DNA of 64,000 nt. Source: Melastoma dodecandrum. Lineage: Eukaryota > Streptophyta > Magnoliopsida > Myrtales > Melastomataceae. The notes below the pieces were generated by a model, which was not told the origin of the DNA, did no database searches, and saw only the letters and a program-made list of their open reading frames with translations. The stretch is taken from assembly GCA_029817715.1 (NCBI GenBank), contig JARUPY010000538.1, positions 930,001-994,000 on the forward strand. The letters run 5' to 3'. Each line of letters begins with the position of its first letter. The stretch's first letter is position 1. This document shows, piece after piece, positions 48,324 through 60,528 of the stretch. The position numbers were made by a program, and so were the translations under genes.

Positions 48324-49706
48324 ACGGACCCCCTGCCTGTTCTACATTTATTCCCTGTCAAACGTGATTCAGCTGCCTGTAGAGATTAATGCCAATGTAA
48401 CTCCACTTAAAGCAGAAAAACATGCTTGCTTGAAGAGCATAACTCACTGTTCTCTGCCCGATCATGTTTGCTTCATGTATTAACTTGCCAGAAGTGTGGA
48501 AGCATCACATTGTTGGTTTCGTCTTGCTTTTTTCCATCTTATTGAAATGAAATCAAAGACGCTTTCCTACCTTCAGCAATGGTACAGTTGTGTCACTCCC
48601 ATACATCATCAGCTGACAGATGATTTAAGGATATAGAGGCAAACAAGGGGACAATTTGGAGATGGATTGGGGGGAAAATACTGTTGGGTAAGGGAGTGGC
48701 AATCATCGTCAATCTGCGGTGAAAAGGAGCCTTCGTGTATGCAACTGGACAGCATGAAATACAGAAGTCCTTCATTGGGACAACACCAACCTCCTCGTAC
48801 ATTTCGTGTATATATATATAAGAGGGTCTTTTCTCAGGTTTTGGGCTGTGTGTGTGTGGATCGAAAGGACGTGTTTGTAGAGAGGAGGCGCGGATCATAT
48901 TCATCATACAAAGTAGTTTCAAACGAGAGAAGGGGGATCTGGTGTGGTAGAGGAAGTTGGATCGCTGCTCCTGCAGCAAAAAACGATGATTCAAGTCCAA
49001 GTTGGACATTTTGGGGTCCTTCCTTGCGTCGTTGTTGACGATTAAGGTAGTCTCTCGGATCCTGCATTTTGCTGTCGGGATTGTTTCAGCAATCGAGAGT
49101 TGGCCTAATTCCGCACCTCAAATTTCCTTTTTTTCCTTCCTTCTTTTGCTAGTTTTTAGTCCATCCCCCTTCCACCCCTTGTGGGTGGGGTGTTGCTCTT
49201 GGGCTAAGAAGTTAAAGGATGCTTTGTTCCCTTCCGTAATCTTTGTCTCACCAACCCCTCCTTGCCGCTTTTGATCACCAAGGGTTTTGTTGAAATCCAT
49301 CTCCCTACGTGGCGTCCCAATTTGTTGGCCTTCTTCCTCTATTAGGCCGGCCATCTCCAACCTCCCCAGATTCGCTTCTGCCTTGCCCTTCTCCTCTTCG
49401 ATCTTCCATTCGGTCAATGAGAGTTAAAGTTCATGTCGCCCGTAAATTGACCCACTTTCTTTATTGGGGAAGTGAAGAATCGCCGCCCAAGTCACAATTT
49501 TTCTCCCCCTTCTCAGTTGGCTTTGCCATATGAACTTGGTGGCGATTTCCGGAGTGCTTCTCTTATTTTCCCTTGTATTGTTTCTTACCACTCTTTTTCG
49601 TGTTCGATGTGATGCTGCCATCTTTTTCACTGCTCGAGTTGCTGTAGCCTGTTAACCGTTTCGTTTCTTGACTGATGAGACCGCAGTTGTAATTCCGGAA
49701 CGCAGC
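48324..49706. other. TAF13-PRHA intergenic region, copy B
   Basis: Near-identical to 38538-39942, with a shorter AT repeat (about 48807-48822). No additional feature. Confidence 0.6.
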
Positions 49707-52700
49707 ATGCATGCCAAAAGGAAATTGATTCACCGTCGACAAGGTATGGCTGGCCATGGTCAAACAGATGCTGTGTGCGAGCTAATCGCGTCACTTATAC
49801 TTAAGAATGGGAGTAAAAAGCTCGCCAGAAGCAAGCACAGGAACAACTTCTTAAATCGCATCAAATTGAGAATCTCAAAGTTGTCAACTAAGCTGCGGCA
49901 GAACTCTAAACCAGTTTCTTTAAGGGATAGCTCCAATGACGAAAGATTGATAAACTTCAGGCGTGGATCATCTGGAAAAGTTTCTTCCAGTGTTTCGGAG
50001 AAACACTCCTTTGGTTGCTACAACGAGAATTTGGAGAAGGTCCTTGACGATAAAACTACCAAGGGCAATGACGATTCCGGATCAAAAAAAATGAGAAAGA
50101 AGAAGAGGAATAGACGAAAGCGCCATGTTGAGCCAGATGAAGCCTCCCGTTTGCAGAGAAGGATGAGGTACCTTTTTATCAAGATGAAGCTCGAGCAAAA
50201 CCTCATCGATGCTTATTCCGGTGAAGGCTGGAAAGGTCAGAGGTATGATAATCCGGCTACCATCCTCCAGTGAAAATGAACCCTTTAACTTATTGACGGA
50301 GTTCGGGTGAAAATATTGGTTCATTTCATTCTTTTTCAACACAGTCGAGAAAAGATCAAGCCACTGAAGGAACTGCAGAGAGCTAGGAGACAGATATGGA
50401 ATTGTAAACTAGGAATTCGAGATGCCATCCGGCAGCTAGATACCCTTGGTTCAGTTGGTAGCATTGGAGACTGTGATGGCACCAAATGGTGTTGTCCATC
50501 ACGAGCATGTAAGCACTTAAAACTATTTCTCGCTTTGGTGCTAAGCATAACTGTTTTGTTTCTGATAAGCTTGCTTCCAGAGCTTTGCCATTGATCTTAC
50601 GTTTCTTCAATCAGCTATGAGTGGAAAGTATCGAGATCACTTTCTGGTTGCCCTATGTGTTTTTTGTTGAGTTCGACTGGGAAGTTATCGCATGCTTGCA
50701 TTACCATACTTGACCCCATGGTCTAATACTGTCTGCTCTGATAAGTGATGTCTGATTGTTTTCTCCAGATATTTTGCGCTAGGTGCAGGAAAAATGAGGT
50801 TTTCCCAGATAATGATATAATCCTCTGCGATGGAACTTGCAATTGTGCCTTCCATCAGAAATGCCTTGATCCTCCCCTGGAAACTGAGAGTAGTATGTAC
50901 AAAATTCATTTCACTAAAACTGTTCGATTTCTTCCGGTTGACTGATGCGACTTTGTAATGTGTAGTCCCACCAGGAGACCAGGGCTGGTTCTGCAAGTAT
51001 TGTGATTGTAAGATGGATATCATTGATGCAATGAATGCTCATCTTGGTACCCAATTTCCTCTTGACAGTCAGTGGCCGGTTAGATATGTTCTAGTTTTCT
51101 GGCCGGCACTTGTTTTAAAGATAATAAGGCAGAAATGGATTGTGGACTCCATGATAGGACATATTCAAAGAAGAAGCTGCACTAACAAATGGGGAAGGTT
51201 ACGCGATTGATTTCGAAGAGAAGTGGCCTTCTGATGACTCTGAAGATGACGACTATAACCCTGAGCACAGGACAGCAGGTGGATGCACAAGCCTTGCCGA
51301 GGCAGATGATTCTATGTCCCAGGATACTAGTAGCTCCATCAGCTTGTGTTGTTCATTAGACTGTGAAATTCTATCAGCATCACATGAACCTGGGAGTAAT
51401 GAAATGTGTGATGCTGATTCAGCCCGAATCCCCGAAGAACCCAACATTATTTTTGGCCCCAGACACAGAGCGACTGTCGACTATAAAAAACTTTATACTG
51501 TGAGTCCCTACCAGCCATTCAAAACTGCTTGATACTAAATGTCATTTAAGGTAACAATTTGTGTTCTGGTGCCTTTTACTAATGCTTGATATGGTAAGAA
51601 TGAATGCTATTCAGATTGAAGTATTATGATGCTGAAACTAGTTTGACTATTTGGTATATGACTTAGTTTTGATTCAACAAATATTTCCACAGGAGATGTT
51701 TGGAAAAGATGCCCCTGTTTGTGAGACAATCAGTGATGATGAAGATTGGGGTCCTGCAAGAAAAAGAGGGAGAGAAAAGGAAACAGATGCTGCTGATATT
51801 CTTCTTACTCTCCATGAAAGCAGCGGGAACTTCTTAAATCATGAAATCTCTCAGGGTGATAAGGAGATTCCTCGCAAATCAAGTAAGGGACCAGTTTTCA
51901 GACTCCCGCCCAGTGCAGTGGAGGTAATAAAAGCTTCATTACCAGGGTAAAGGTAGAAATACTAAGCACTTCAAACCAAAGTGGCTTGATAAACCTGATA
52001 CCCGATTCTGAATTGGCGGCATCCATGCCTCTGATCTACATGCTTTGTGATTTAAGCATTCTTTGCCATTTCAGATTTAGGAAATGTAGGAGCCAGCTTA
52101 ACCACTATTAAGAGAGAAGAAATCCTGCTAATGAAACGTTGCTCTCTTTTTAACAAATGAGGCAAATAAAGGCAAACATGCATTCATTTGTCATTTGAAT
52201 TTTAAAGATTCTTAATCTCTTGGTCTCTACCATGACAGAAGCTTCGTCAAGTTTTCTCACAAAATGAGCTTCCATCAAGATCTGTCCGAGAAGACCTTTC
52301 TAAGGACTTAGGCATTCGATTCGAGAAGGTAAAGAGTTCACATCTAAATTTGTCCCCAATAGATGAGGATGAACTATCTGTTATGTTATCCCTTAAGCCA
52401 TGGATCTATTGACGAGGGATGACTTCCATAATGGCATGAAACATTGTGAGTAAGTCGATTCACTGTCCTAATGAACCCATGGCTAGTTTAAAAGTTGTTC
52501 TTACTAAACCTAGAGATAACCTTCCAAGGCATTTCATAATGATGTATGAATGCTTTGGTTCCACAACATCAAAATCATGCTCTATTCATACCTCTATCAG
52601 CTGTCCTCAGTTTCCTTTTTGAAAGATTGCCTCCCATTGTATGAGAAACAGGTTGAGGGCAGCAACTGGTGCATATGTTGATGCAATTTTTTTGTAATTC

Positions 52701-52746
52701 AGGTCAATAAATGGTTCAGGAATGCTCGGTATACTGCCCTCAAGAG
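49707..52746 (+). pseudogene. PRHA: PRHA copy B: 2-base deletion, homeodomain cut by retroelement
   Basis: Exons match copy A: 49707-50242, 50345-50508, 50769-50892, 50966-51078, 51158-51499, 51693-51923, 52239-52328, 52703-52746 (cut). The PHD exon is intact here (ILCDGTCNC), unlike copy A. But exon 2 is 164 bp against 166 bp in copy A: copy A reads GAGACTCTGTGATGG, copy B GAGACTGTGATGG (about 50470). This shifts the frame before the PHD finger. Exon 1 has one extra codon (Met in QRRMRYLF). The last exon ends after the codons for RYTALK, where an LTR begins, so homeodomain helix 3 is broken at its end and exons 9-10 are absent from this side of the insertion. Confidence 0.88.
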
Positions 52747-53412
52747 CGTAGACACCTCAAATCGAATTTTCGATTTTTTTTCTTTAACCTTTAGTTTTAA
52801 AAGAAATAATTTTGAATTTTTCGTAATTTTCGATTAAATTCATGTTACATGGTTAATGATTAATTTCAATTTGAGAATTAGTTACATGAGACTAATTTCT
52901 TAACTTTTCTTAAAAAAATAAAAATAAAATAATAGTTAAAATGACATTTTAAAGCTTTTTGTCATTTAGATCAAGCTCATTCATTTTAATTTGAAGTCCA
53001 ATCACGTGTGCATGGATTTAGATTCTTAATTGTAAGGTGAAAACGATTGAAATCCAACAAAGCCCATTAAAATAATTAATCAAACAAAAATAACAAATTC
53101 TTTTTATTTTTCTCCAAAAGTTCATTAAAGTTTAACATTTCATTAACATTTAATTCGAATTTTCATTTCATTTTATATTAATTTGTAACAACTCACTTTA
53201 ACAAATTAATAACAACTTATTCTAACAACCTAACAAATTATTTTAACAAACTAACAACCTACCCCAACACACTTTTACCGTGCTATATAAAAGGAATGAC
53301 AAAAAAAAAAATTCAATGGACCCCCCCTAAAAAACAAAACAGAAAACGCTTCCCCAGCTCCCTTCTCTCCCTGGCTTCCAGTCTCCTCCGATTGTCCCTC
53401 TCCCTTGGCGTG
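52747..53412 (+). mobile_element. Left part of an LTR inserted in the PRHA-B homeodomain exon
   Basis: The sequence starts CGTAGACACCTC, close to the TGTAGACACC that begins many Tat-type LTRs, with the terminal T changed to C. It is AT-rich for 540 bp, then has a TATA box (TATATAAAA, 53284-53292) and a transcribed-looking C/T-rich part, as in U3-R. It ends where another LTR begins (53413). No coding part of this element is visible; the remainder would be to the right of the nested insertion. Confidence 0.55.
53284..53292 (+). promoter_or_regulatory. TATA box of the outer LTR
   Basis: TATATAAAA about 540 bp into the LTR fragment. Confidence 0.45.
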
Positions 53413-53499
53413 TGTTGACATGGCAAATAATTTTGGGCCTGGGCTTAGAACAGAGATCCAGTAATCCCTCAAGTCACACATCTAGTCGGCCCAAGATAC

Positions 53500-53605
53500 A
53501 GCCGTCTAGGTCGATTTATGACGAAGTCGACTAGGTCGATTTACGATGAAGTCGACTAGGTCGACTTATGAACGGGGTCGACTAGGTCGACTCACAACAA
53601 AGGAG
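53500..53605 (+). repeat. Tandem GTCGACTAGGTCGA-type repeats in U3
   Basis: Four imperfect units of about 26-30 bp, each with (G)TCGACTAGGTCGA(C/T)TTA(T/C)GA or a variant. More isolated GTCGAC-like words follow up to about 53730. Confidence 0.7.
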
Positions 53606-53918
53606 TATGGCGATCAAAGTCAACCAAGATGACTCAACAGTAGCTAGGCCTACTAGTGGGGTCAAAGTCGACGGAACTCTGGATAAGTCGACCAAGTCGA
53701 TCGTAGTCCGTACAGATCAGTCAAGTCGACGAGGTTAAAATAAATTTATTCATTTTCAATCACGTTTGTTAAAGATCGTAACTGATCTTAAATACCCAGG
53801 AACGTGATCCCATATATCAAGGGGGTTGTTGAGACACTCCCACGATATTAGGAATCACGATCTATAACACGATCTGCAAAACGATCTATCTGTTACGTGT
53901 TAATCACGTACAAGTCCT

Positions 53919-53927
53919 CTATAAATA
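53919..53927 (+). promoter_or_regulatory. TATA box of the Tat element LTR
   Basis: CTATAAATA within the LTR, about 470 bp before its 3' end, in the right place for the U3/R boundary. Confidence 0.5.
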
Positions 53928-54405
53928 GCAGAGGAATTCTTCAAGATAAAGACACGACCATACACAGCCAAAACTCTGAAGTTTGTTCGTCAACCTTAGG
54001 AATTAGACACCTCGACCCGGTTTGTAGGTCAACTCCCCTTCCATCAGCAGAGTGAGCTCGTAGGGCCTTTGCCGTCAACTCCCGCCAGCAACGCCACCGA
54101 CGGAGTGAGCTCGTAGGGCCTTCGTCACAGCTTTCCGCCAGCGACCACCACCGACGGAGCGAGCTTCCAAGGCCTTCGTCACAAGTTATCCGCCGTCACA
54201 AATTTCCGCATCGTTGTCAACACTTGCACTTTTTTCCATTTCTGATGGCTGTAAGCCCTGTTTTCTTTATTCATTAAGATTGTAAGACTTGCATTTGATT
54301 TCAATAAAAATTGTGCATCTTCTTACTGGCGACCACAAATTCAATTCCTGTGAGTCCTTTGCCAAATATTTCCGACGTGATCCGTTCTATAGGCGAACAC
54401 GTTTT

Positions 54406-54423
54406 TGGCGACCACAGTGGGAG
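54406..54423 (+). other. Primer-binding site
   Basis: TGGCGACCACAGTGGGAG starts with TGG, as required for pairing with a tRNA 3' CCA, shortly after the LTR and about 30 bp before the gag ATG. A partial repeat (TGGCGACCACA) stands within the LTR at about 54328. The tRNA was not identified. Confidence 0.6.
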
Positions 54424-54453
54424 CACGTTGAGGAAAAAGGATCTTAGTCTCAA

Positions 54454-57137
54454 ATGCCGAGAAATACTCGAAGCCGTGAGTCTCAGAACCCCTTAGATGG
54501 GGAAAACCAGGAACTTCCTTCGGGAATGAACTTGGAAGCGCCGGCCCCAGGAGGCCAGGCAGCTACAAACCAATCCACTTTTGATTCACATGCCCAAGCG
54601 CCGGCCCTAGGAGGTCAGGCAGCTACAAACCAGTCCGCTTTTGATTCACATGCCCCGTCCGAATTTATTTCGAGACTGGAGTTCCACAAGGAATTGGGGA
54701 ATGTGCGTCAGGAGTTGACTGATATGAAGGGCATCCTAATCGATGTCCAAACTCTAATAGGGCGTCTTTCTGACCCGAGAGACGAGGAAAGAGTGAGACC
54801 TCGTAGGGAGTCTACGTTCATGGCAGACGCTCGTCGGACTACTCAAGGGCCACGTAACGTGACTTTTGAGCAATCTGATATAAGGACGAATGCTCTCTTT
54901 GAACCCGGGAATCTGGTTTCCCCTGGTCGACCCTCTTCTTCACGTAGTCGACCAGCGAATACATATTGGGATGAGGCAGAGGACTTCCAAGAGGAAACAG
55001 ATCGGGGGGAGGATGTTATTCCGGCTCGTCGCCTTGGAAAAGAGCCAATGGTCGACGCAATTGGAGGTCCCTATGAGTCTGGACCCCGGAATGGTAACCA
55101 TCGTGAGGAGCCTTCATTTTATGTAAGGGATCCAACGAGCCAGACAATGGGAGAAAGGCCTCCGTATAGCCCGTTAAGGCCAACTCGACTCGCAGGGCAG
55201 GGGCCGATAGGCGGTGTACCCCCAGACTTAAGAGAGGCCATAACTCAGGTTATAGAGCAAGTCGTCCCCGGAATAGCTCGGCGAGATGACACCTGTTTAT
55301 ACAGGCCTTCGCTCGACTTGATACCCCCATGTCGATGTTTGAGGTTATGCGCCTTAGGCAGGCTAATGGGGAACACCCGGGGCAGTTTTTAATGAAACTT
55401 AGAAAGGCCTTATTACGATGTAGGCCTCCCATACCGGAGAAAGACCAGTTGCTCATCGCATTAAATGCTTTGTCCATTCCTTTCCAGAAAAAGCTTCAAG
55501 GGGAGCGCTTTGCCGATTTATATGATTTGGCAAGGAGAGCCACTGAGTACTATCAGCTCCTAACAGAAGAGGCCAAGCTGACTCGAGCCTACCAGGTCGA
55601 TACTTATGAAGTCGACGTGGCCGAGTTTGTTAAGGGAGAGTCAACTATATGTGACCTCTTGACTAGGAAAAATTCTAAAGCCAAAGCCTCCCAGAAAAAT
55701 GCCGAGGAAAGGAAATACTCCTTCGACACAGATAAAGTCGACGCCATTTTTTACTGGCTTTATCAAAAGAAAAGGATCAGGCTTAAGCCTGGTCATCGGG
55801 TCCCTCAGACAGAAAGGGAAAAAAGTAGGAATTACTGCAAGTGGCATGGTTCCTTCACCCATACTACCAAGGACTGCCTGTCCTTTAGGAATATAATTCA
55901 GGATTTGATAGAGTCTAAAGAGCTCTGTTTTCCTGAAGTCGATGAAGTCGCTATGGTGGATGATAATCCATTTGGCGACGAAGTCGCCATTCATACATTT
56001 GATATATTTGACACTGAGGTTAACTTTGTAGAAGTCATTAACGATTCTGCTATACCTTCGCAGGATTTACAAGCAACCGGCGAGACCTTGGTGGCTAATG
56101 CCCTGATGAAGCGACTGGCTGAGCGTGGGGTCGTCATCCTGCCAAAGGGAAGGGACAAGTGGCTTTGCCACTGGCACCTGAACGACACTCACACGACAGA
56201 CCAATGCCACACATTTAAGAAGTACCTGTTGGACAGTAAGACAGAAGATTGGTATGACCTGACTCCTTTTGAAGAAGCAGCAATGTCATTGACTGCCCCC
56301 CGAGGACCTTCTCACGTCCTCAAAAGTCCTCCTAGTGTGGATCGCCGATCAGCTTCGCGAGGAGGAAGAGGAGGTTCCCAGGGGCATGGGGGGAATGGAG
56401 AGGCAGCCGCCCGGGGTACAGAACGCCCAGCACGGCGACTTGAGTTTATGGACTCGTCCGGCCAGAGAGTCGTCAAGCAGGGGTACACTAGGACTACCCC
56501 TGTCAAAGAGATAAGACCTGTGGAAGAGCATAAGGGAGTAGACCGACCCCAACAGGCTGCAAGTCGCAGGCCTCGATATGCGTCACAGACAGTCGACCCC
56601 CAGGAATTGCGGAGGGGACCTCCTATCGCCCAATTCTTGGATGAGAAGCTACTGTGCCAGAAGTGCAAGCTGATCGCCCACAATCGGATACTTATTACCC
56701 AGCTCTGCACAGCATGCTGCGTCAGCTATTTCTTGCGGCTGGTCGACTTGTCCGCAAAAGGAGAAATGCTGGTAAAAGCGGTCCGCCCCGAGGGTACAGG
56801 TAATTCAAATCCCAGTAAACCCTCATCGAATAGACCAGAAAATACTCCAGCGCAGGTGGGGTATGACCCAGTCGACGGCAGATTCGTGGAGGTAAGCCGA
56901 CTCCTCTTTGGTTCTAAGAAACCAAAATTCGTCAAGGCTCCTAACCCTTCGTCTCAATGGCAGAAGGTGGAAAGGAAGGTTGCGCCCCCTTTAAGGGCTC
57001 AGAAGAGAAAGGAAAGGCGTCTAAGTCACGCCCAAAAAAGACTTAGGATGACCCCTGCGGTGCCACCCTCGGAAGGGAACCAAGCCGCAGAGAAACAAGT
57101 CGCGGAGCCCGAACGGGTCGAGTCTACTGATTACTAG
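54454..57137 (+). pseudogene. Tat element gag, frameshifted and apparently shortened
   Basis: The frame opens MPRNTRSRESQNPLDGENQE and includes a short duplicated segment (APAPGGQAATNQSTFDSHAQ and a near copy, about 54538-54650). It runs to 55392, but the family-like reading moves to the other frame near 55300-55330, where MSMFEVMRLRQANGEHPGQF begins. Gag proteins of this group normally have about 100 residues with conserved Trp between the N-terminal linker and this segment; they are not seen, so an internal deletion is likely. Downstream are zinc-binding-like repeats (CKWHGSFTHTTKDC; CHWHLNDTHTTDQCHTF) and an Arg-rich linker. A TAG at 57135-57137 interrupts the frame before the protease. 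Gag would form the particle shell. Confidence 0.8.
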
Positions 57138-60100
57138 GAAAACCCGGGCTCAAGCTTCGACTACACTCCTCTACGAGGAGACAGGCCCTGCGAGTTCAAC
57201 GCAGAACAAGGGCCCCTCGTGAGTTGTAATGCCCTCACCTTTCCTGCGGAGTTCGCCTGCAACGACAAGTCGGAGGCGCCAAAAGGTAAAACCCTGGACT
57301 CTAAGGTCACTTCTTTTCCATCTGGCTTCCCTCTGCATTGGCTGAGGAAACCATCGGATCGCATGAAACAGCACATGCACTCGTTATACATCGCAGCCAC
57401 CTTTGACGGTGTTTTGGTGGGTTGAGTCTTAATAGACAACGGCGCCACCATCAACGTTCTCCCACTCACCAAGTTTAGACTACTTGGGTACAAGCCTAGC
57501 GAGTTGGTACGAACCGACGTGGCTGTAAGCGGCTTTAATGGGAGGAAGTCCGAATGCCTGGGGATATGCTCTGTGCATTTAGGCGTCGGAAGACACGAGC
57601 AGGAAACTGCTTTCTTCGTAATTGACATAGCCCCTTCGTTTAATGCGCTTTTGGGACGCGATTGGCTTCATAAAGCCGCCGCGATCCCGTCGACTTTGCA
57701 TAGGCAGTTGATTTTATGGCTTGACTCTGAAATAGAGACTATCAGGGCTGATGAATACTCCTGTTGTGACAAGGGCATTTTACATGCAGAAACATGCAAG
57801 ACGATCAAGGACCTCACCTTGGATCAACGCTACAAGCTAGGAGACCCTACTGTCGGACCCCTAGGTGAACCCTCCGGGAAGTTCGACTTCATTGTGAGCT
57901 ATGGCACCTCTCACCCCAAGCCTGATGAGGGACCAATCGTGCCGACAGGATGGGGCCCCGACTTCACGGACAAGGATATAGATGAGGTCCTGCAGGAAGT
58001 AGTCCCGACCAAGGATGGAGGCGAGACAGACAACAGTCCTAATGGCGACAAGGGAGAGGCGCCCAAGAGCCAGGAAAGTGCTGCGACGGAGTTGGAGCCC
58101 GATAGACTCCTGCACGAAGGGTTGTATGGACAGTGACGAAGGAAGAGGCTATGCAGTCGCTGATCTCCTCCAGCGACTACAGGAGTATGCTAGGAAGTCT
58201 AGGAAATTAGGTTGCCAAATAAGCAGTGTAAATGCTGAGGCTAGCTTATCTAAGTCCATTGATACCGACTTAGGCGGTGTCCAGGGTCGCGAGTCACTTA
58301 TGATGCCATGTGACCCGCTTGTAAGTATCAATTTAGGCGAGGAATCTAGCCCTCGGATCGTTTTCGTTAGTTCTTCAATGAATAAAGAAATTTTCGATTC
58401 TATTAAGGCTACTCTTGAAGAATTCAAGGATTGTTTCGCTTGGGACTATACTGAAATGCCGGGTCTAGATCGCCGACTTGTAGAGCATAAGTTGCCAATC
58501 AAAGCAGGATTTAAGCCGGTCCAACAGGCACCAAGGAGAATGACTCATGAAGTCACTCAGGCAGTATTCGAAGAAGTCAAGAAGCTCTTTAAAGCTGGGT
58601 ATATAAGAACATCGAGGTACACCGAGTGGATATCCAGCATAGTCCCTGTCATCAAGAAGAATGGCAGGATTAGAGTCTGCATCGACTTCAGAGATTTAAA
58701 TCGTGCTACTCCAAAGGATGAATATCCCATGCCCATTGCAGACGACTTAGTCGATAAGACGGCAGGGCACCAAATTATGTCATTCATGGATGGTTTCTCA
58801 GGATATAACCAAATTTTCTTGGCTGAGGAAGATATCCATAAAACCGCGTTCAGATGTCCCTTAGGCATTTTTGAGTGGGTAGTCATGCCGTTTGGGCTCA
58901 AAAACGCTGGTGCGACCTACCAACGAGCTATGAACGCCATTTTTGATGCTTCGATTGCCAAGACAGTCGAGGTGTACATAGATGATATAGTGGTCAAATC
59001 AAAAGACGAGAGGTCGCACGTTAATGATCTTAGGAATGCTTTCATCCAAATGAGAAAGCATCAGCTCAAACTAAACCCTCTCAAATGTGCTTTCGGAGTA
59101 AGAGCAGGACATTTCTTAGGGTTCCTAGTTCATCAACGTGGCATAGAAGTCGACCAGAACAAAGTGAATGCCATTCAAAGATTGAACCCTCCGAGTAACA
59201 AGAAGCAGTTACAGGCTTTCTTAGGGAGGGTCAATTATCTCAGGCGATTTATTGGTAACGTCGCTGGACGGACAGAAGTCTTCTCGACTTTACTAAAGGC
59301 GAAGGGAAACTTTGTGTGGGGTGACGAACACCAGAAAGCATTTGAAGGCTTAAAGGAGTATTTAATGAAGCCGCCTATACTCGCCCCTCCTCGGGTAGGA
59401 AAGCCCTATTTGCTTTACGTGGCAGCGACTGAATCAGTCATCGGTGCCATGTTAGCCCAAGATACGGAAGACAAAACTGAGAGAGCGGTTTACTATTTGT
59501 CAAGACAACTAACCACTACAGAAAAACGCTATACAATTAAGGAGAAGTTATGCCTGTCAGTCTTTTATACTGTTACTAAGCTAAGACATTATATTGGATC
59601 CCAAGAGGTTCATGTCATTACCAAGTCTCCCGTCATAAAATATTTTTTCGAAAGTCCCCTACTGACTGGGAGAATTAGTAAATGGAGTTTAGTGCTATCC
59701 GCGTATGATCTACGATTCAAATCCCAACAGTCGGTGAAAGGACAGGCTCTGGCCGATTTCTTGGTGAGTCACGATCCATCTGTGTCGATTGACCAAGAAG
59801 AATCCCTTGAAGACATCTGGCAGGGTTGGTTTGACGGATCTTCGGCGAAATCCGGCGTAGGAGTAGGCCTTCGCATACTTTCGCCACTAGGGAAAGATAT
59901 TCGTCTAGCGTATCGTTTGACAGCAGATCACACCAACAATGCGACTGAATATGAAGCTTTGATCACGCTCCTGAAGGAACTATTAACCCTGGGAGCCAAG
60001 AAAGCCACAGTGATGGGGGACTCTCAACTGGTGATTAACCAGATGAATGGTACTTCTATATGCCAAGAGAAACTCACACCCTATCATCAAGTCGCCCGTA

Positions 60101-60528
60101 AACTGGTCGAGCGATTTGAAGCGATCACTTTCCTCTTTGTAGGTCGAGGGGAAAATACCATCGCTAATGACTTAGCCCAAAAGGCTTCAGGATACAAGGC
60201 CAAAAGAGGAAGCGATTGCATCCCAGAAATAGTTTCCCACCTAGCTCCCCAAGGCGACGCGTTCACTCTGGACATAATGACAAGCGATAAGGATTGGAGG
60301 AGGCCAATCACCGACTTCCTCTCCGACCCAACACAAAAGGCGAGCCAAAGAATCAAGACTCAGGCTTTGTCGTACACCCTTATAGATGGGATACTTTACA
60401 GAAAGACCAAAGAAGGAGTCCTACTAAGGTGCGTCGACTTAGACGAAGCGACTCCAATTATGTTAGAGACTCATCAGGGTTTATGCGGGTCTCACCAATC
60501 TGGCACCAAAATGTCTTGGGCTATCTAA
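57138..60528 (+). pseudogene. Tat element protease, reverse transcriptase and RNase H
   Basis: The frame continues from gag. The protease active-site region reads VLIDNGATINVLP, preceded by an in-frame TGA (57423-57425). A frameshift near 58130 separates the protease part from the RT frame (58015-60528). RT shows RVCIDFRDLNRATPKDEYP, FMDGFSGYNQI, VVMPFGLKNAGATYQRAMN and the catalytic YIDD at 58975-58986. A gypsy RNase H follows (YYLSRQLTTTEKRYTIKEK), then the second, Tat-specific RNase H with Asp in WFDGSS, Glu in ATEYEA and Asp in MGDSQ. The frame ends in TAA at 60526-60528 between the last RNase H segment and the integrase. All catalytic residues are present; only stops and frameshifts disable it. 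Confidence 0.88.

Larger units (their letters stand above)
47594..52746 (+). repeat. Segmental duplication, copy B
   Basis: Direct repeat of 37796-42981. The left junction falls in an intron of the membrane-protein gene; GTGG(G)AGGAGCGACT is shared around it, so little or no homology marks the join. On the right, identity ends abruptly after CCCTCAAGAG at 52746, in the codons of homeodomain helix 3, where retroelement sequence starts. Confidence 0.95.
53413..54399 (+). repeat. 5' LTR, about 987 bp
   Basis: Proposed termini TGTT (53413) and AACA (54396-54399) are mutually inverted. U3 carries a tandem array built on GTCGACTAGGTCGA (about 53500-53605). A TATA box lies at 53919-53927. The primer site follows 6 bp after the end. 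The 3' LTR is not in the window, so the exact edges cannot be confirmed. Confidence 0.65.
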
